Assembly: GCF_902859855.1 (NCBI RefSeq)
Contig: NZ_CADIKH010000025.1
Location: 1 to 64,000 of the forward strand
DNA length: 64,000 nt
Direction: 5' to 3'
Source of the DNA: Paraburkholderia humisilvae
Lineage (GTDB): Bacteria; Pseudomonadota; Gammaproteobacteria; Burkholderiales; Burkholderiaceae
Positions 52,779 through 61,175 of the stretch are shown here, in pieces. A program made the position numbers and the translations under genes. Numbering within the stretch: position 1 is the first letter of the stretch; each line of letters opens with the position of its first letter. The notes below the pieces were generated by a model. It was given only the letters and a program-made list of their open reading frames with translations, ran no database searches and was not told where the DNA came from.

Positions 52779-53774
52779 ATGAAGACCGTCACCCACCCGC
52801 TCGCAAGCGAGGGACGTCAGCCGGGCAGGACAGGCCGACGCTTGCTGTCGACGTACCGCACCGAGATTGCGATCGCGATCGCCATCATCGTGATCGAACT
52901 GGCCGTCGGCATGGTCGTGCCTGCCGCGCTCTCGGGCGGCAACATCGCGAACGTCACGCAGGCGGCGGCGCCCCTCGTTCTGATGGCATTCGGCGTGTTG
53001 CTCGTGATCATCACCGGTGGCATCGACCTCTCGGTCGGTTCGGTGTTTTCGTTGACGGGCATGGTCACGGGGCTCGCCATGGCGCATGGCTTCGGCGCGA
53101 TGGCCAGCAGTCTTGCGGGTCTTTCCGTCGGTCTCGTCATCGGCCTGATCAACGGCGCGCTCGTCACGTTCGTCGGACTCGCGCCATTCGTCGTCACGCT
53201 GAGCACCTATGCGATCGCGGGAAGTCTGTCGTTCATCGTGACGGACGGGCACTCGTTGCCGATCTCCGATCCCAACTACTACCTGCTCAACTCCGGCACG
53301 CTCATTCCGGGTTTGCCGAACTATGCGTTGTGGTGCGTGTTGCTGCTCGTCGCGATCGAGTTCTGTCTGCGCAAGGTTGTTGCAGGGCGCTGGCTGTATG
53401 CCGTCGGCAGCAGCAGTTCGTCGGCGCGCGTGATCGGTATTCCCGTCAATCGCGTGCGGCTGTCCGCGTATCTGCTGTCGGGGCTTCTGGCTTCGTTCGC
53501 GGGCATCGTCAGCATCTCGTACATCAGCAATGCGGAGGCAACGGCGGGTTCGAGCCTCATGTTGCAGGCGATCGCGGCCGTCGTGATCGGTGGTGCGAGC
53601 CTCTTCGGCGGCACAGGGTCCGCAATCGGCGCACTACTTGGCGCGCTGATGATCACGATTATTCAGAACGGCGCAAACCTGATCGGTGTGAATAGCTTCT
53701 GGCAAGGCACCGTGACGGGGATCGTCATTCTTATCGCGGTGCTCGTCGACCGCATCACCAAAGCACGGCGCTAA
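52779..53774 (+). CDS. Ribose-type sugar ABC transporter permease
   Basis: 331 residues, about 9-10 membrane helices, BPD_transp_2 family (RbsC type). Landmarks are VLLVIITGGIDLSVGSVFSL, then NGALVTFVGLAPFVVTLSTY and QAIAAVVIGGASLFGGTGSA. GGAGACAACC precedes the ATG. Forms a homodimer with the double ATPase. Confidence 0.92.
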   Translation: MKTVTHPLASEGRQPGRTGRRLLSTYRTEIAIAIAIIVIELAVGMVVPAALSGGNIANVTQAAAPLVLMAFGVLLVIITGGIDLSVGSVFSLTGMVTGLAMAHGFGAMASSLAGLSVGLVIGLINGALVTFVGLAPFVVTLSTYAIAGSLSFIVTDGHSLPISDPNYYLLNSGTLIPGLPNYALWCVLLLVAIEFCLRKVVAGRWLYAVGSSSSSARVIGIPVNRVRLSAYLLSGLLASFAGIVSISYISNAEATAGSSLMLQAIAAVVIGGASLFGGTGSAIGALLGALMITIIQNGANLIGVNSFWQGTVTGIVILIAVLVDRITKARR

Positions 53775-53805
53775 GCCGCGTCGAACACGGTTCAAGGAGA
53801 CAAAG

Positions 53806-54822
53806 ATGATGAAGATCGCAACGCAAAAGCAGGGCGGCTCGCGCAAGCCATTCGGCCCGTGGATCGCGGCGGCCGTACTGATCGCCGCCGCGATGGCGCC
53901 GCAAGCGTCGTTCGCGCAGGCGAAGCAGACGGTTGCCTATATCGCGCCTTCGCTCGATATTTCGTACTGGCAATGGGTTGCCTATGGCGTCAAGCAGCGC
54001 GCGAAAGAACTCGGCATGAACTACGTCGAGTTCACGTCGGAGAATTCGCCGGCCAAGCAGATGGACAATGTGCGCACGGCACTCACGCGCGGTGTCAGCG
54101 CGATTGTGATGGGGCCGGTCAGTTCGACCAGTACGCCGCCCGTGTTGCGCTTGCTGAAGGAGAAATCCGTGCCGATCGCGTTCACAGGAATCGGGCCGCA
54201 GGCGGGGCAGACCGATTTCACGTCGGCCGTCACCGCGAACAACTATGAAACCGGCAAGATCCAGGGCGCCTATGTTTGCAGGCTGGCGAAGGAGCGCGGC
54301 GGCAACAAGGTCGCGATGCTGTCACTGCCGCAGGACCGGGAGAATGCGCAGAAGTACATGAAGGGGGCGCAGGAGTCGTTCAAGGCCGATGGCTGCGAGC
54401 TCGTGCAGGTACTGGAAACACACGGCCTGACCGTCAACGAGGCGGTCTCGCAAGCCAACGACATTCTCACCGCGCACCCCGACGTGAAGGCGATTTACGG
54501 CATGTACGATGAAGCCGCCACGGGCGCGGCTAAAGCGTTGCAAACGCGTGGCCTCACGGGGAAAGTCGCCGTCGTGACGGCCGACGGCAGCCCGACGACG
54601 ATCCGGCTGCTGCGCGATGGCGCGATTCAGGGCATCTTCCTGCAGGAAGCGGTTGGGCAAGGCATCGATGCGACGAGCCAGGTGTTCAATGCGCTCAACC
54701 ACAAGCCGACGACTCAGGAACTGGCGCTGAAGGAGCCGCTCGTCACGAAGGACACGATCGATCAGCCCGATGCGCAGGCCACGGTGAAGCGTGTGTATCC
54801 GCCTTCGGCTGGCAACTACTGA
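53806..54822 (+). CDS. Sugar ABC transporter periplasmic binding protein
   Basis: 338 residues with AAGGAGACAAAG before the ATG. Signal peptide of about 38 residues (basic start, hydrophobic AAAVLIAAAMAPQASFAQA). The mature protein begins QTVAYIAPSLDISYWQWVAY, a Peripla_BP_4 (ribose/autoinducer-2) fold; VSAIVMGPVSSTSTPPVLRL is the typical effector-site strand. Ligand unknown. Third gene of the importer operon. Confidence 0.92.
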   Translation: MMKIATQKQGGSRKPFGPWIAAAVLIAAAMAPQASFAQAKQTVAYIAPSLDISYWQWVAYGVKQRAKELGMNYVEFTSENSPAKQMDNVRTALTRGVSAIVMGPVSSTSTPPVLRLLKEKSVPIAFTGIGPQAGQTDFTSAVTANNYETGKIQGAYVCRLAKERGGNKVAMLSLPQDRENAQKYMKGAQESFKADGCELVQVLETHGLTVNEAVSQANDILTAHPDVKAIYGMYDEAATGAAKALQTRGLTGKVAVVTADGSPTTIRLLRDGAIQGIFLQEAVGQGIDATSQVFNALNHKPTTQELALKEPLVTKDTIDQPDAQATVKRVYPPSAGNY

Positions 54823-54902
54823 GTATCGAACTGATGGGTGAGCCGTCCGCTTGTACATGGGCGGCACTTCGTTTTGAATGAATTAACGGGACCGGAGACA
54901 TC

Positions 54903-55799
54903 GTGGACACCTTTCCCATTATCGACCCGCACCATCACCTTTACGATCTCAAGACCGGGAATTATCCGTGGTTGCAGGGCCCGATGCTCAAGCGGGTATT
55001 CGGCGACTACTCGGCGATACGTCATGACTATCTCATCGACGACTTTCTGGCCGATATCAGGAATCAGAACGTGGTGAAGACCGTGCATCTTCAGGTCGAA
55101 TACGATCATCACGATCCTGTCGCCGAAACACGCTGGCTGCAACGCGTGGCGGACCGGCACGGCTATCCGCATGGCATCGTGGCGTTTGCGGACCTCTCTT
55201 CGCCTGATGTGCAGGCCGTGATCGAAGCGCATTGCGAATTTCCGAATGTACGCGGCATTCGTCAATGTCTGAATTTCCATCGCGACCCGGTGAAGACATT
55301 CATCGACAGTCCGCATCTCATCAGCGATAGTCAGTGGCGCCGCGGATACGCACTGCTCGAACGCTACGACCTGTCGTTCGACCTGCAGCTTTACTACACG
55401 CAGATGGAGGAGGCCGTCGCGCTGGCGCGCGATTTCCCCGATACGTCGATCGTGCTGAACCACACAGGTATGCCTGTCGATCGCGCGCCGGAAGAAATCG
55501 AAGGATGGCGCAAAGCGATGAAGCTGCTGGCGTCGGTGCCCAATGTGTCATGCAAGATTTCCGGGCTGGGCATGGGTGACTGGAAATGGACCGTCGATAG
55601 TATTCGCCCGTTCGTGCTCGATGCGATCGATGTGTTCGGTGTGGAGCGCTGCATGTTCGCGAGCAACTTTCCTGTCGACAAGCTGTTCAGCAGCTACGAC
55701 GCCGTGTTCAACGCGTTCAAAGTGGTTACAAAAGAATTTTCATTGCAGGAACGGTGTGCGTTGTTCCATGACAATGCGCAGCGCGTGTATCAACTCTAA
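54903..55799 (+). CDS. Amidohydrolase-2 family lactonase-like hydrolase (COG3618)
   Basis: 298 residues starting at GTG 54903 with CCGGAGA upstream. MDTFPIIDPHHHLYDLKTGN gives the metal pair H10 and H12 of the L-fucono-1,5-lactonase-like group; LNHTGMPVDR and MFASNFPVDK are the later conserved blocks. It would hydrolyse the lactone made by a sugar dehydrogenase such as the SDR in the divergent operon. 80 bases after the binding protein gene, same operon. Confidence 0.9.
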   Translation: MDTFPIIDPHHHLYDLKTGNYPWLQGPMLKRVFGDYSAIRHDYLIDDFLADIRNQNVVKTVHLQVEYDHHDPVAETRWLQRVADRHGYPHGIVAFADLSSPDVQAVIEAHCEFPNVRGIRQCLNFHRDPVKTFIDSPHLISDSQWRRGYALLERYDLSFDLQLYYTQMEEAVALARDFPDTSIVLNHTGMPVDRAPEEIEGWRKAMKLLASVPNVSCKISGLGMGDWKWTVDSIRPFVLDAIDVFGVERCMFASNFPVDKLFSSYDAVFNAFKVVTKEFSLQERCALFHDNAQRVYQL

Positions 55800-55826
55800 T
55801 ACCAGGTATCGACGGTCGACCGGGGC

Positions 55827-55874
55827 GCCTTGTCGGCCGTTGCATGCCTTGCCTTGTCGGCCGTTGCATGCCTT
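55827..55874 (+). repeat. Two perfect 24-base tandem repeats
   Basis: A 24-base unit beginning GCCTTGTCGG is present twice without a mismatch (55827-55850, 55851-55874). It lies between the lactonase stop and a terminator-like hairpin. Confidence 0.85.
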
Positions 55875-55880
55875 AAGTGG

Positions 55881-55916
55881 TGGCGCGCCCGCGCGAAGCT
55901 GGCGCGCCACTTATTG
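55881..55916 (+). terminator. Hairpin ending the sugar ABC-lactonase operon
   Basis: TGGCGCGCC (55881-55889) pairs with GGCGCGCCA (55901-55909) around an 11-base loop, followed by cttattgcttgt. The U-tract is weak. Confidence 0.55.
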
Positions 55917-55987
55917 CTTGTACGGCTACTACGGGTTGAAGCACCTGTGCGCTGTTTCAACCGTGATCGCGACGCAGTGAGTTCGCG

Positions 55988-56383
55988 TTATTCGCCATTG
56001 CGCAGCGTATCGCCGGTGCCGCCGGGCGAAGTGCCCGGCGACATGTTCGGCGCCATGCCGCTGTTGCCCGGCACCATGCCGCGGTTCATCGACGGTTGCT
56101 GTGGGGATGCGCCGGTGCCTGTACCGACACCGCCGGTGCCCGTTACACCAGGGCTGCCGTAGCCGCTATTCGAATTCATCCCCGGGTTGCTCATCCCGCC
56201 ATTGACGCCGGTGCCCGGTGTTGCGACGCCGCCTGCGCCGCCCGTCGTGCCGCCGCCAGCACCGACACCGGTGCCGCCCCCACCTGTGCCACCCGCACCG
56301 CCGGCGCCCGCTTGAGCAAAGACGCCGCCAGACAGTGTCATCACCAGCGCTGATGCAAGAAGCTTCTTCACAGTGCTTTTCAT
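55988..56383 (-). CDS. Glycine-rich exported protein
   Basis: 131 residues with CCGGAGGATCC before the ATG. Residues 1-24 form a signal peptide cleaved at GVFAQA. The rest is about 40% Gly with Thr, Ser, Pro, Asn and no aromatic core (GGAGGTGGGGTGVGAGGG; repeated GMxxN/GMxP). Low-complexity secreted or periplasmic protein, probably disordered. Similar short Gly-rich proteins are common in Burkholderia and unassigned. Confidence 0.7.
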   Translation of the reverse strand: MKSTVKKLLASALVMTLSGGVFAQAGAGGAGGTGGGGTGVGAGGGTTGGAGGVATPGTGVNGGMSNPGMNSNSGYGSPGVTGTGGVGTGTGASPQQPSMNRGMVPGNSGMAPNMSPGTSPGGTGDTLRNGE

Positions 56384-56551
56384 CGTCGGATCCTCCGGGA
56401 AGGGTTCATAAACGCGAGCGGTTGTTGCTCGTCTCGCCTTTCATCGCGCAAACGCTGTGCCGCGTGCTGGAATACGCATCGGCTGTGCGCGGGAACGGCG
56501 GATGCGTGACAGTCCAGTGGCATACCCGGATACCCAGCAGGGAGGATGGAC

Positions 56552-56932
56552 ATGGATCAATCGATCGATATGCAGCAACGGTTGACCGAACTCGAACATG
56601 CGTTGTCGCGACGTTTCGCTTCGTCGTCGACATCGGTCACGCATGTGGCCGATTCGACTGGACGCTTGACGCTTCAGGTGTCGTGGATCGCGTCGGCGGC
56701 GGAGATGAATATTCTCGATGCGCGTTGTGCGTTGAGCATGGTGCTCGCGCCGCAAGTGCTAGCGCGCTATGCCGCGATGAGCGCCGCTACGCGCGTGCGT
56801 GCGCGGGAGCGGCTGTCCGACATCGCCGGCGATATTGCGCGCGACGCGCAACGGACGAGTGACTCGGTCGGGTGCGGCGCGACGCTCGACGTCAGTGGGC
56901 CGATGCTCGAGCAGGTTGCGCGTGCCGGTTGA
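56552..56932 (+). CDS. Hypothetical protein
   Basis: 126 residues from the second ATG (56552), six bases after GGAGG; the ATG at 56546 overlaps the ribosome site. Pattern LQQRLTELEHALSRRF-type coiled start (QQRLTELEHALSRRFAS), a central strand LTLQVSWIASAAEMNILDAR and an Arg-rich helical end. Not recognised. It precedes a catalase relic. Confidence 0.55.
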   Translation: MDQSIDMQQRLTELEHALSRRFASSSTSVTHVADSTGRLTLQVSWIASAAEMNILDARCALSMVLAPQVLARYAAMSAATRVRARERLSDIAGDIARDAQRTSDSVGCGATLDVSGPMLEQVARAG

Positions 56933-56985
56933 ATGGCGGACCGAATGGCGGCACGCCGCGCGGCGACCCGCGGTGGCCGGATGAC

Positions 56986-57180
56986 AGGGCTTTACTCTTG
57001 CTGCCCGCGGCCGTCATGACGCAAGACGCGCTGCACTTCGTGCTCGAGGCGTTCAAGGATCTGAAGGTCATCGCGGCGCTTGGCGCGGGCCGCGACGTGT
57101 TGAAGGCCACCCATTTACCGGACGACGCCGACGGCGTCGCGACGGGTGATGATGATGACGCGAATGCGGTACTTAGCGGC
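56986..57180 (+). pseudogene. Relic of the C-terminal domain of a large (KatE/HPII-type) catalase
   Basis: In the frame through 56986 the translation reads ALLLLPAAVMT, QDALHFVLEAFKDLKVIAAL, GAGRDVLKATHLPDDADG and a DDDDANAV block. This follows the end of the class-I-amidotransferase-like domain of large-subunit catalases (residues after the haem core). Similarity ends at about 57180, and no haem domain, start codon or ribosome site belongs to it. Confidence 0.65.
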
Positions 57181-57580
57181 CGCGCGGGCGGCCCGGTTCT
57201 CCCGAGTGCCGGATGCCTGCACGGGCGCCGGCCGGCGGTATGTGTTGCGATGGGTCCGGCCGTTTCACCGCGCGCAGCCGCCAGTGTCCGTTCACCGACT
57301 GATGCCGCACGCCGGAGATCCAGTTTGCGTCGCCTTGCGCGGAATGGATGTTGCCGTGCCGGTCGATGTGCATGCCGTGCAACGTGACAAACGGCTTGTC
57401 GCAACCGTGTTCGCACAGCGTGAGTACGCCGTCGACGTCGTGCATATCGCCCGTTACGGGCAGCTCGATGCCGTGGCGCGTGTCGACCGACCAGTCGAGG
57501 TTCTCGGTATCGAGCCACAGCACCGCATATTCGTGGCCGGTAGTCGGGTCCGGCGTATTGATCAGGATCGACAGACGCAT
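57173..57580 (-). CDS. Hypothetical protein
   Basis: 135 residues from ATG 57580 (TGGGAGGTTTT upstream). The first 110 residues look folded, with LINTPDPTTGHEYAVLWLDT and CEHGCDKPFVTLHGMHIDRH (two Cys and two His, possible metal site). The end is Arg/Pro-rich and overlaps the last bases of the catalase relic. Family not recognised. Confidence 0.5.
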   Translation of the reverse strand: MRLSILINTPDPTTGHEYAVLWLDTENLDWSVDTRHGIELPVTGDMHDVDGVLTLCEHGCDKPFVTLHGMHIDRHGNIHSAQGDANWISGVRHQSVNGHWRLRAVKRPDPSQHIPPAGARAGIRHSGEPGRPRGR

Positions 57581-57935
57581 AAAACCTCCCATAAAGTGAG
57601 TCGGTGGTTCGGCGCGACGTCTGTCCTGCTTGGCTCACCGTAATGCGCGCGATGGGCTCACGCGCGTGATCGGGTTCAAAAGTAAAAACTTAGGTCTTCA
57701 ACCCAAAAGGTAGCTCCGCAATCTCGCAAGTCAAGCAATGGGTGTTCCATTGGCGGCGCGTGTTGGGCGCACACGCCCGGCACGGCGGGCACACGCGCCT
57801 CGTCGCGACAAATCGGCGCATCCGCGTACAAACGGCCAACCGCTCGTCGTGCCTATTTACGCACCCCAATTCTTGACGTTGAATCTTCGATGAACGCGTC
57901 GGCAAAGCAGGGACATATCTGATATCGTCGCGGGC
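57581..57935. other. Gene-free region before the ABC exporter
   Basis: In 355 bases between divergent genes I see no frame worth calling. It must carry the exporter promoter; no clear -35/-10 pair was found. Confidence 0.4.
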
Positions 57936-58862
57936 ATGCCGCCAATCATATCGATATCCAACCTGTCCAAAACGTACGCCTCGGGTTTTCACGCACTCAA
58001 GCAGATCAATCTGTCGATCCAGCGCGGGGAGATCTTCGCTTTGCTCGGGCCGAACGGCGCGGGCAAGACGACGCTGATCAGCATCGTCTGCGGGATTGTC
58101 AGGGCGTCCGAAGGGTCGGTCACCGTCGACGGTCACGATATCCGGACCGACTATCGCGCCGCGCGCGAGCTGATCGGCCTCGTGCCGCAGGAACTCACCA
58201 CCGACGCGTTCGAAACCGTCTGGGCCACGGTGTCGTTCAGCCGCGGGCTCTTCGGCAAGCGGAAGAACCCGGCGTACGTCGAAAAAGTGCTGCGCGATCT
58301 GTCACTGTGGGAAAAGCGCGATAACCGCATCATGACGCTGTCGGGCGGCATGAAGCGCCGCGTGCTGATCGCGAAGGCGCTGGCGCACGAGCCGCGCGTG
58401 CTGTTCCTCGACGAGCCCACAGCAGGTGTCGATGTCGAGCTGCGGCGCGACATGTGGCGCCTCGTGCGCTCGCTGACCGCAAGCGGCGTGACGGTTGTGC
58501 TGACCACGCACTATATCGAGGAAGCGGAGGAGATGGCCGACCGCATCGGCGTGATCAACGCGGGTGAGATTGTGATCGTCGAACAGAAAAGCGAACTGAT
58601 CCGCAAGCTCGGCAAGAAACAATTGCTGCTGCATCTCGAGGCGCCGCTCGCGGTGGTGCCGGTGGCGTTGGCCGGCTACGGGCTCGAACTCGGCAACGGC
58701 GGCTCCGAACTTATCTATACGTACGATTCGGAGCGCGAGCGCGCGGGGATTGTCACGCTGTTGAACGATCTGAATCATGCAGGCATCCGCTTCAAGGACC
58801 TGCAAACGTCGCAAAGCTCGCTCGAAGACATCTTCGTGAGTCTGGTGCGGAGGCAATCATGA
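57936..58862 (+). CDS. ABC-2 type exporter ATP-binding protein (YadG/DrrA-like)
   Basis: 308 residues. Walker A LLGPNGAGKTTLISIVCG, signature TLSGGMKRRVLIAKALAHEP, Walker B VLFLDEPTAGVDVELR and switch TTHYIEEAEEMADR. The C-terminal extension (GKKQLLLHLEAPLAVVP) is typical for this class. It overlaps the permease gene by 4 bases. Exports an unknown lipid, drug or polysaccharide. Confidence 0.92.
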   Translation: MPPIISISNLSKTYASGFHALKQINLSIQRGEIFALLGPNGAGKTTLISIVCGIVRASEGSVTVDGHDIRTDYRAARELIGLVPQELTTDAFETVWATVSFSRGLFGKRKNPAYVEKVLRDLSLWEKRDNRIMTLSGGMKRRVLIAKALAHEPRVLFLDEPTAGVDVELRRDMWRLVRSLTASGVTVVLTTHYIEEAEEMADRIGVINAGEIVIVEQKSELIRKLGKKQLLLHLEAPLAVVPVALAGYGLELGNGGSELIYTYDSERERAGIVTLLNDLNHAGIRFKDLQTSQSSLEDIFVSLVRRQS

Positions 58863-59620
58863 ATCTCTACGCGATCCGCGCGATCTACCGCTTCGAAATG
58901 GCGCGCACCGGCCGTACGCTGATGCAAAGCATCGTCGCGCCCGTGATTTCCACATCGCTTTACTTCGTCGTGTTCGGCGCGGCGATCGGCTCGCGGATTC
59001 GGGAAGTGGAAGGGGTGTCATACGGCTCGTTTATCGTGCCAGGGCTGATCATGCTCTCGCTGCTGTCGCAGAGCATTTCGAACGCATCATTCGGCATCTA
59101 TTTTCCGCGCTTCACTGGCACCATTTACGAACTGCTTTCGGCGCCGGTGTCGTATCTGGAAATCGTCATCAGCTATGTCGGTGCGGCGGCGACCAAGTCG
59201 ATCGTCCTCGGTCTCATCATTCTCGCGACTGCGGGACTGTTCGTGCCGTTGCATATCCAGCATCCGTTATGGATGGTGCTGTTCCTCGTGCTGACCTCGG
59301 TGACGTTCAGTCTGCTCGGCTTCATCATCGGCATCTGGGCCGATAACTTCGAGAAGCTGCAGATCGTGCCGCTGCTCATCATTACGCCGTTGACCTTTCT
59401 TGGCGGCAGTTTCTACTCGGTCGCGATGTTGCCGCAGGGTTGGCGCGTCGTCGCGCTTTTCAATCCGATCGTCTATCTGATCAGCGGCTTTCGCTGGAGC
59501 TTTTACGGGCTCGCCGACGTGAGCGTCGGCATCAGCCTCGGCATGACCGCGCTGTTTCTCGCGATTTTTCTCGTGGTGATCGCGTGGATCTTCAAAACCG
59601 GCTACCGGCTCAAGTCGTAG
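58859..59620 (+). CDS. ABC-2 type exporter permease (YadH-like)
   Basis: 253 residues with six membrane helices. MNLYAIRAIYRFEMARTGRT, then TSLYFVVFGAAIGSRIREVE and FLGGSFYSVAMLPQGWRVVA are characteristic of YadH/DrrB-type permeases. Works as homodimer with the ATPase encoded just before. Confidence 0.92.
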   Translation: MNLYAIRAIYRFEMARTGRTLMQSIVAPVISTSLYFVVFGAAIGSRIREVEGVSYGSFIVPGLIMLSLLSQSISNASFGIYFPRFTGTIYELLSAPVSYLEIVISYVGAAATKSIVLGLIILATAGLFVPLHIQHPLWMVLFLVLTSVTFSLLGFIIGIWADNFEKLQIVPLLIITPLTFLGGSFYSVAMLPQGWRVVALFNPIVYLISGFRWSFYGLADVSVGISLGMTALFLAIFLVVIAWIFKTGYRLKS

Positions 59621-59701
59621 TACGATGGACGTCGCTGATGGGTCCGGCCTGTGCGGCGCCGGCCCGCTTGCATCCGTCGTGCTTCGTCGCAAGGTCCCGC
59701 C

Positions 59702-60919
59702 ATGGCCATCCAACCGTCACGACCACTGCGCCTTTTTGCCGAATACCTCCGTCAGGAACGGGTCAATCTGACCGAACGATGGATGAAGGCGGTGTTCAAC
59801 GACACGGAACTGACGGAGTCCGATCGGCTCACCTACGAGCAGCTGTCCGATCACGTCCCGGCGATTCTCGAAGAAATCTCCAGCGCGCTCGAAGACCAGG
59901 ATCTCGACCAGGTCGAGCCGTCCATCGAGTGCAGTGCGAAACAGCACGGCCGACTGCGTTGGAAGCAGGGCTACCGGATCGATGAACTGACGCGCGAGCT
60001 CGATCTTTTGCGCCAGGTTCTGATGGGCGCAATCGTCGGGTTTGCGGAGGGCCACCCGGCGTTTACGCGGCGCCATGAGGAGCGCGCGCGGCATTTCATC
60101 GACGAGGCGATCAGCTTCGTCACGCTCACTTCAATCCGCGAGGTCGTGACCGAACGCGACCGCAAAATCGACGAATACACGGGCCGGCTCGAGCGTGCGA
60201 ATCATGAACTGCTGCTCAAGCAGAAGCTGGTGGGTGAACTGCATGAATCGCGCATGCAGATCACGCGCAGCGTCGTGCACGATCTGCGCAATTTCCTGAA
60301 TGTGTTCTCGATGGCGCTGCAGATGATCGCGCGCGCACCGGCGCGGACCGAAGCCGCGCTCGCGCTGGCGAACCGGCAGGCGGCGGATATGAAAACGCTG
60401 GTCGACGAGCTGGTCGAATACTCGATCGTGCTCGGTGACACCAATGCGCCCGCCGTGGAGGCGTTCGACCTGCGTGGACTGTTCGACGAGCTGGTGGCGT
60501 CGTGTGGCCCCTTGGTCGAAGCGAAGGGCTTACGCCTCGTGCACCGGTTCGACCCGCCGCTCGGGATGATCACGTCGAACCGGTTGAAGCTCAAGCAGAT
60601 CGCGCTCAATTTGCTGACCAACGCGGCGAAGTATACGAAGGCGGGCGAAGTGGAACTCGATATGCGCACGTGCGGCGACGCACATTGGCGCCTGCGCGTG
60701 TCGGACACTGGGGTCGGCATTGGCGAGCAGGATCAGGAGCGCGTATTCAGGGAGTTCGAGCGGGCGAATCAGGACGACGTGCCGGGCGCCGGACTCGGCC
60801 TTGCGATCGTGCGGGAACTGTGCCGCGTGCTGCACGGCGACTTGCGATTTGCGTCGCACGAAGGCGAGGGCACGACCTTCGAGATTACCTTTCCGCTGGA
60901 TCTCGCGGTGGGCAACTAA
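59702..60919 (+). CDS. Cytoplasmic sensor histidine kinase with RsbRD-like N-terminal domain
   Basis: 405 residues from ATG 59702. Residues 1-165 resemble the RsbRD/globin-like N-terminal domain (LRLFAEYLRQERVNLTERWM, RHFIDEAISFVTLTSIREVV), then a coiled linker. HisKA has the phospho-His in SVVHDLRNFLNVFSMAL (about 222), and the HATPase has N (IALNLLTNAAKYTK), DTGVGIGEQDQERVF and GAGLGLAIVRELCR. No membrane segment, so it reads an intracellular signal. No partner regulator is adjacent, so it is an orphan kinase. Confidence 0.9.
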   Translation: MAIQPSRPLRLFAEYLRQERVNLTERWMKAVFNDTELTESDRLTYEQLSDHVPAILEEISSALEDQDLDQVEPSIECSAKQHGRLRWKQGYRIDELTRELDLLRQVLMGAIVGFAEGHPAFTRRHEERARHFIDEAISFVTLTSIREVVTERDRKIDEYTGRLERANHELLLKQKLVGELHESRMQITRSVVHDLRNFLNVFSMALQMIARAPARTEAALALANRQAADMKTLVDELVEYSIVLGDTNAPAVEAFDLRGLFDELVASCGPLVEAKGLRLVHRFDPPLGMITSNRLKLKQIALNLLTNAAKYTKAGEVELDMRTCGDAHWRLRVSDTGVGIGEQDQERVFREFERANQDDVPGAGLGLAIVRELCRVLHGDLRFASHEGEGTTFEITFPLDLAVGN

Positions 60920-60975
60920 TGCGCCGGCGTATGCGCGCGCAACGATTGAACGGCAAGCAAGGCGTGCCGCCCATG

Positions 60976-61003
60976 AAAAAGGCCGGGCAGCGCGCCCGGC
61001 CTG
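60976..61003 (-). terminator. Rho-independent terminator of the oxalate-carrier operon
   Basis: On the minus strand GGCCGGGC (61001-60994) pairs with GCCCGGCC (60988-60981) around GCGCT, directly followed by TTTTT. It lies 32 bases after the small companion gene. Confidence 0.9.
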
Positions 61004-61034
61004 GATTTCATTCAGTGATCGAAAGTAGCGCCGT

Positions 61035-61163
61035 TCAGTTGAACAGCTTGATCGCCTGCATCAGCGTGTTGGTGACGCCCCATGCGAGCGGAATCAGCAC
61101 ATAGAGCCAGAAAATGGCGAGCAGGCCCTTGTTGGACGGATGCTCCTGATTGGTCGTGTTCAT
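61035..61163 (-). CDS. MFS transporter small subunit (42-residue membrane protein)
   Basis: ATG 61163 has GAGGACATTCCT upstream. The product is 42 residues: a polar start MNTTNQEHPSN, one membrane helix (about 13-37, AIFWLYVLIPLAWGVTNTLM) and a short end. Such tiny proteins are often encoded directly behind OxlT-type carriers and have been annotated as a small subunit. It follows the carrier gene by 12 bases, so both are made together. Too short to be found by standard gene length cut-offs. Confidence 0.8.
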   Translation of the reverse strand: MNTTNQEHPSNKGLLAIFWLYVLIPLAWGVTNTLMQAIKLFN

Positions 61164-61175
61164 AGGAATGTCCTC

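Noticed and set aside
54903..55799. Assignment as a specific L-fuconolactonase
   Set aside because: Only the general COG3618 pattern is visible; the substrate cannot be fixed from sequence.
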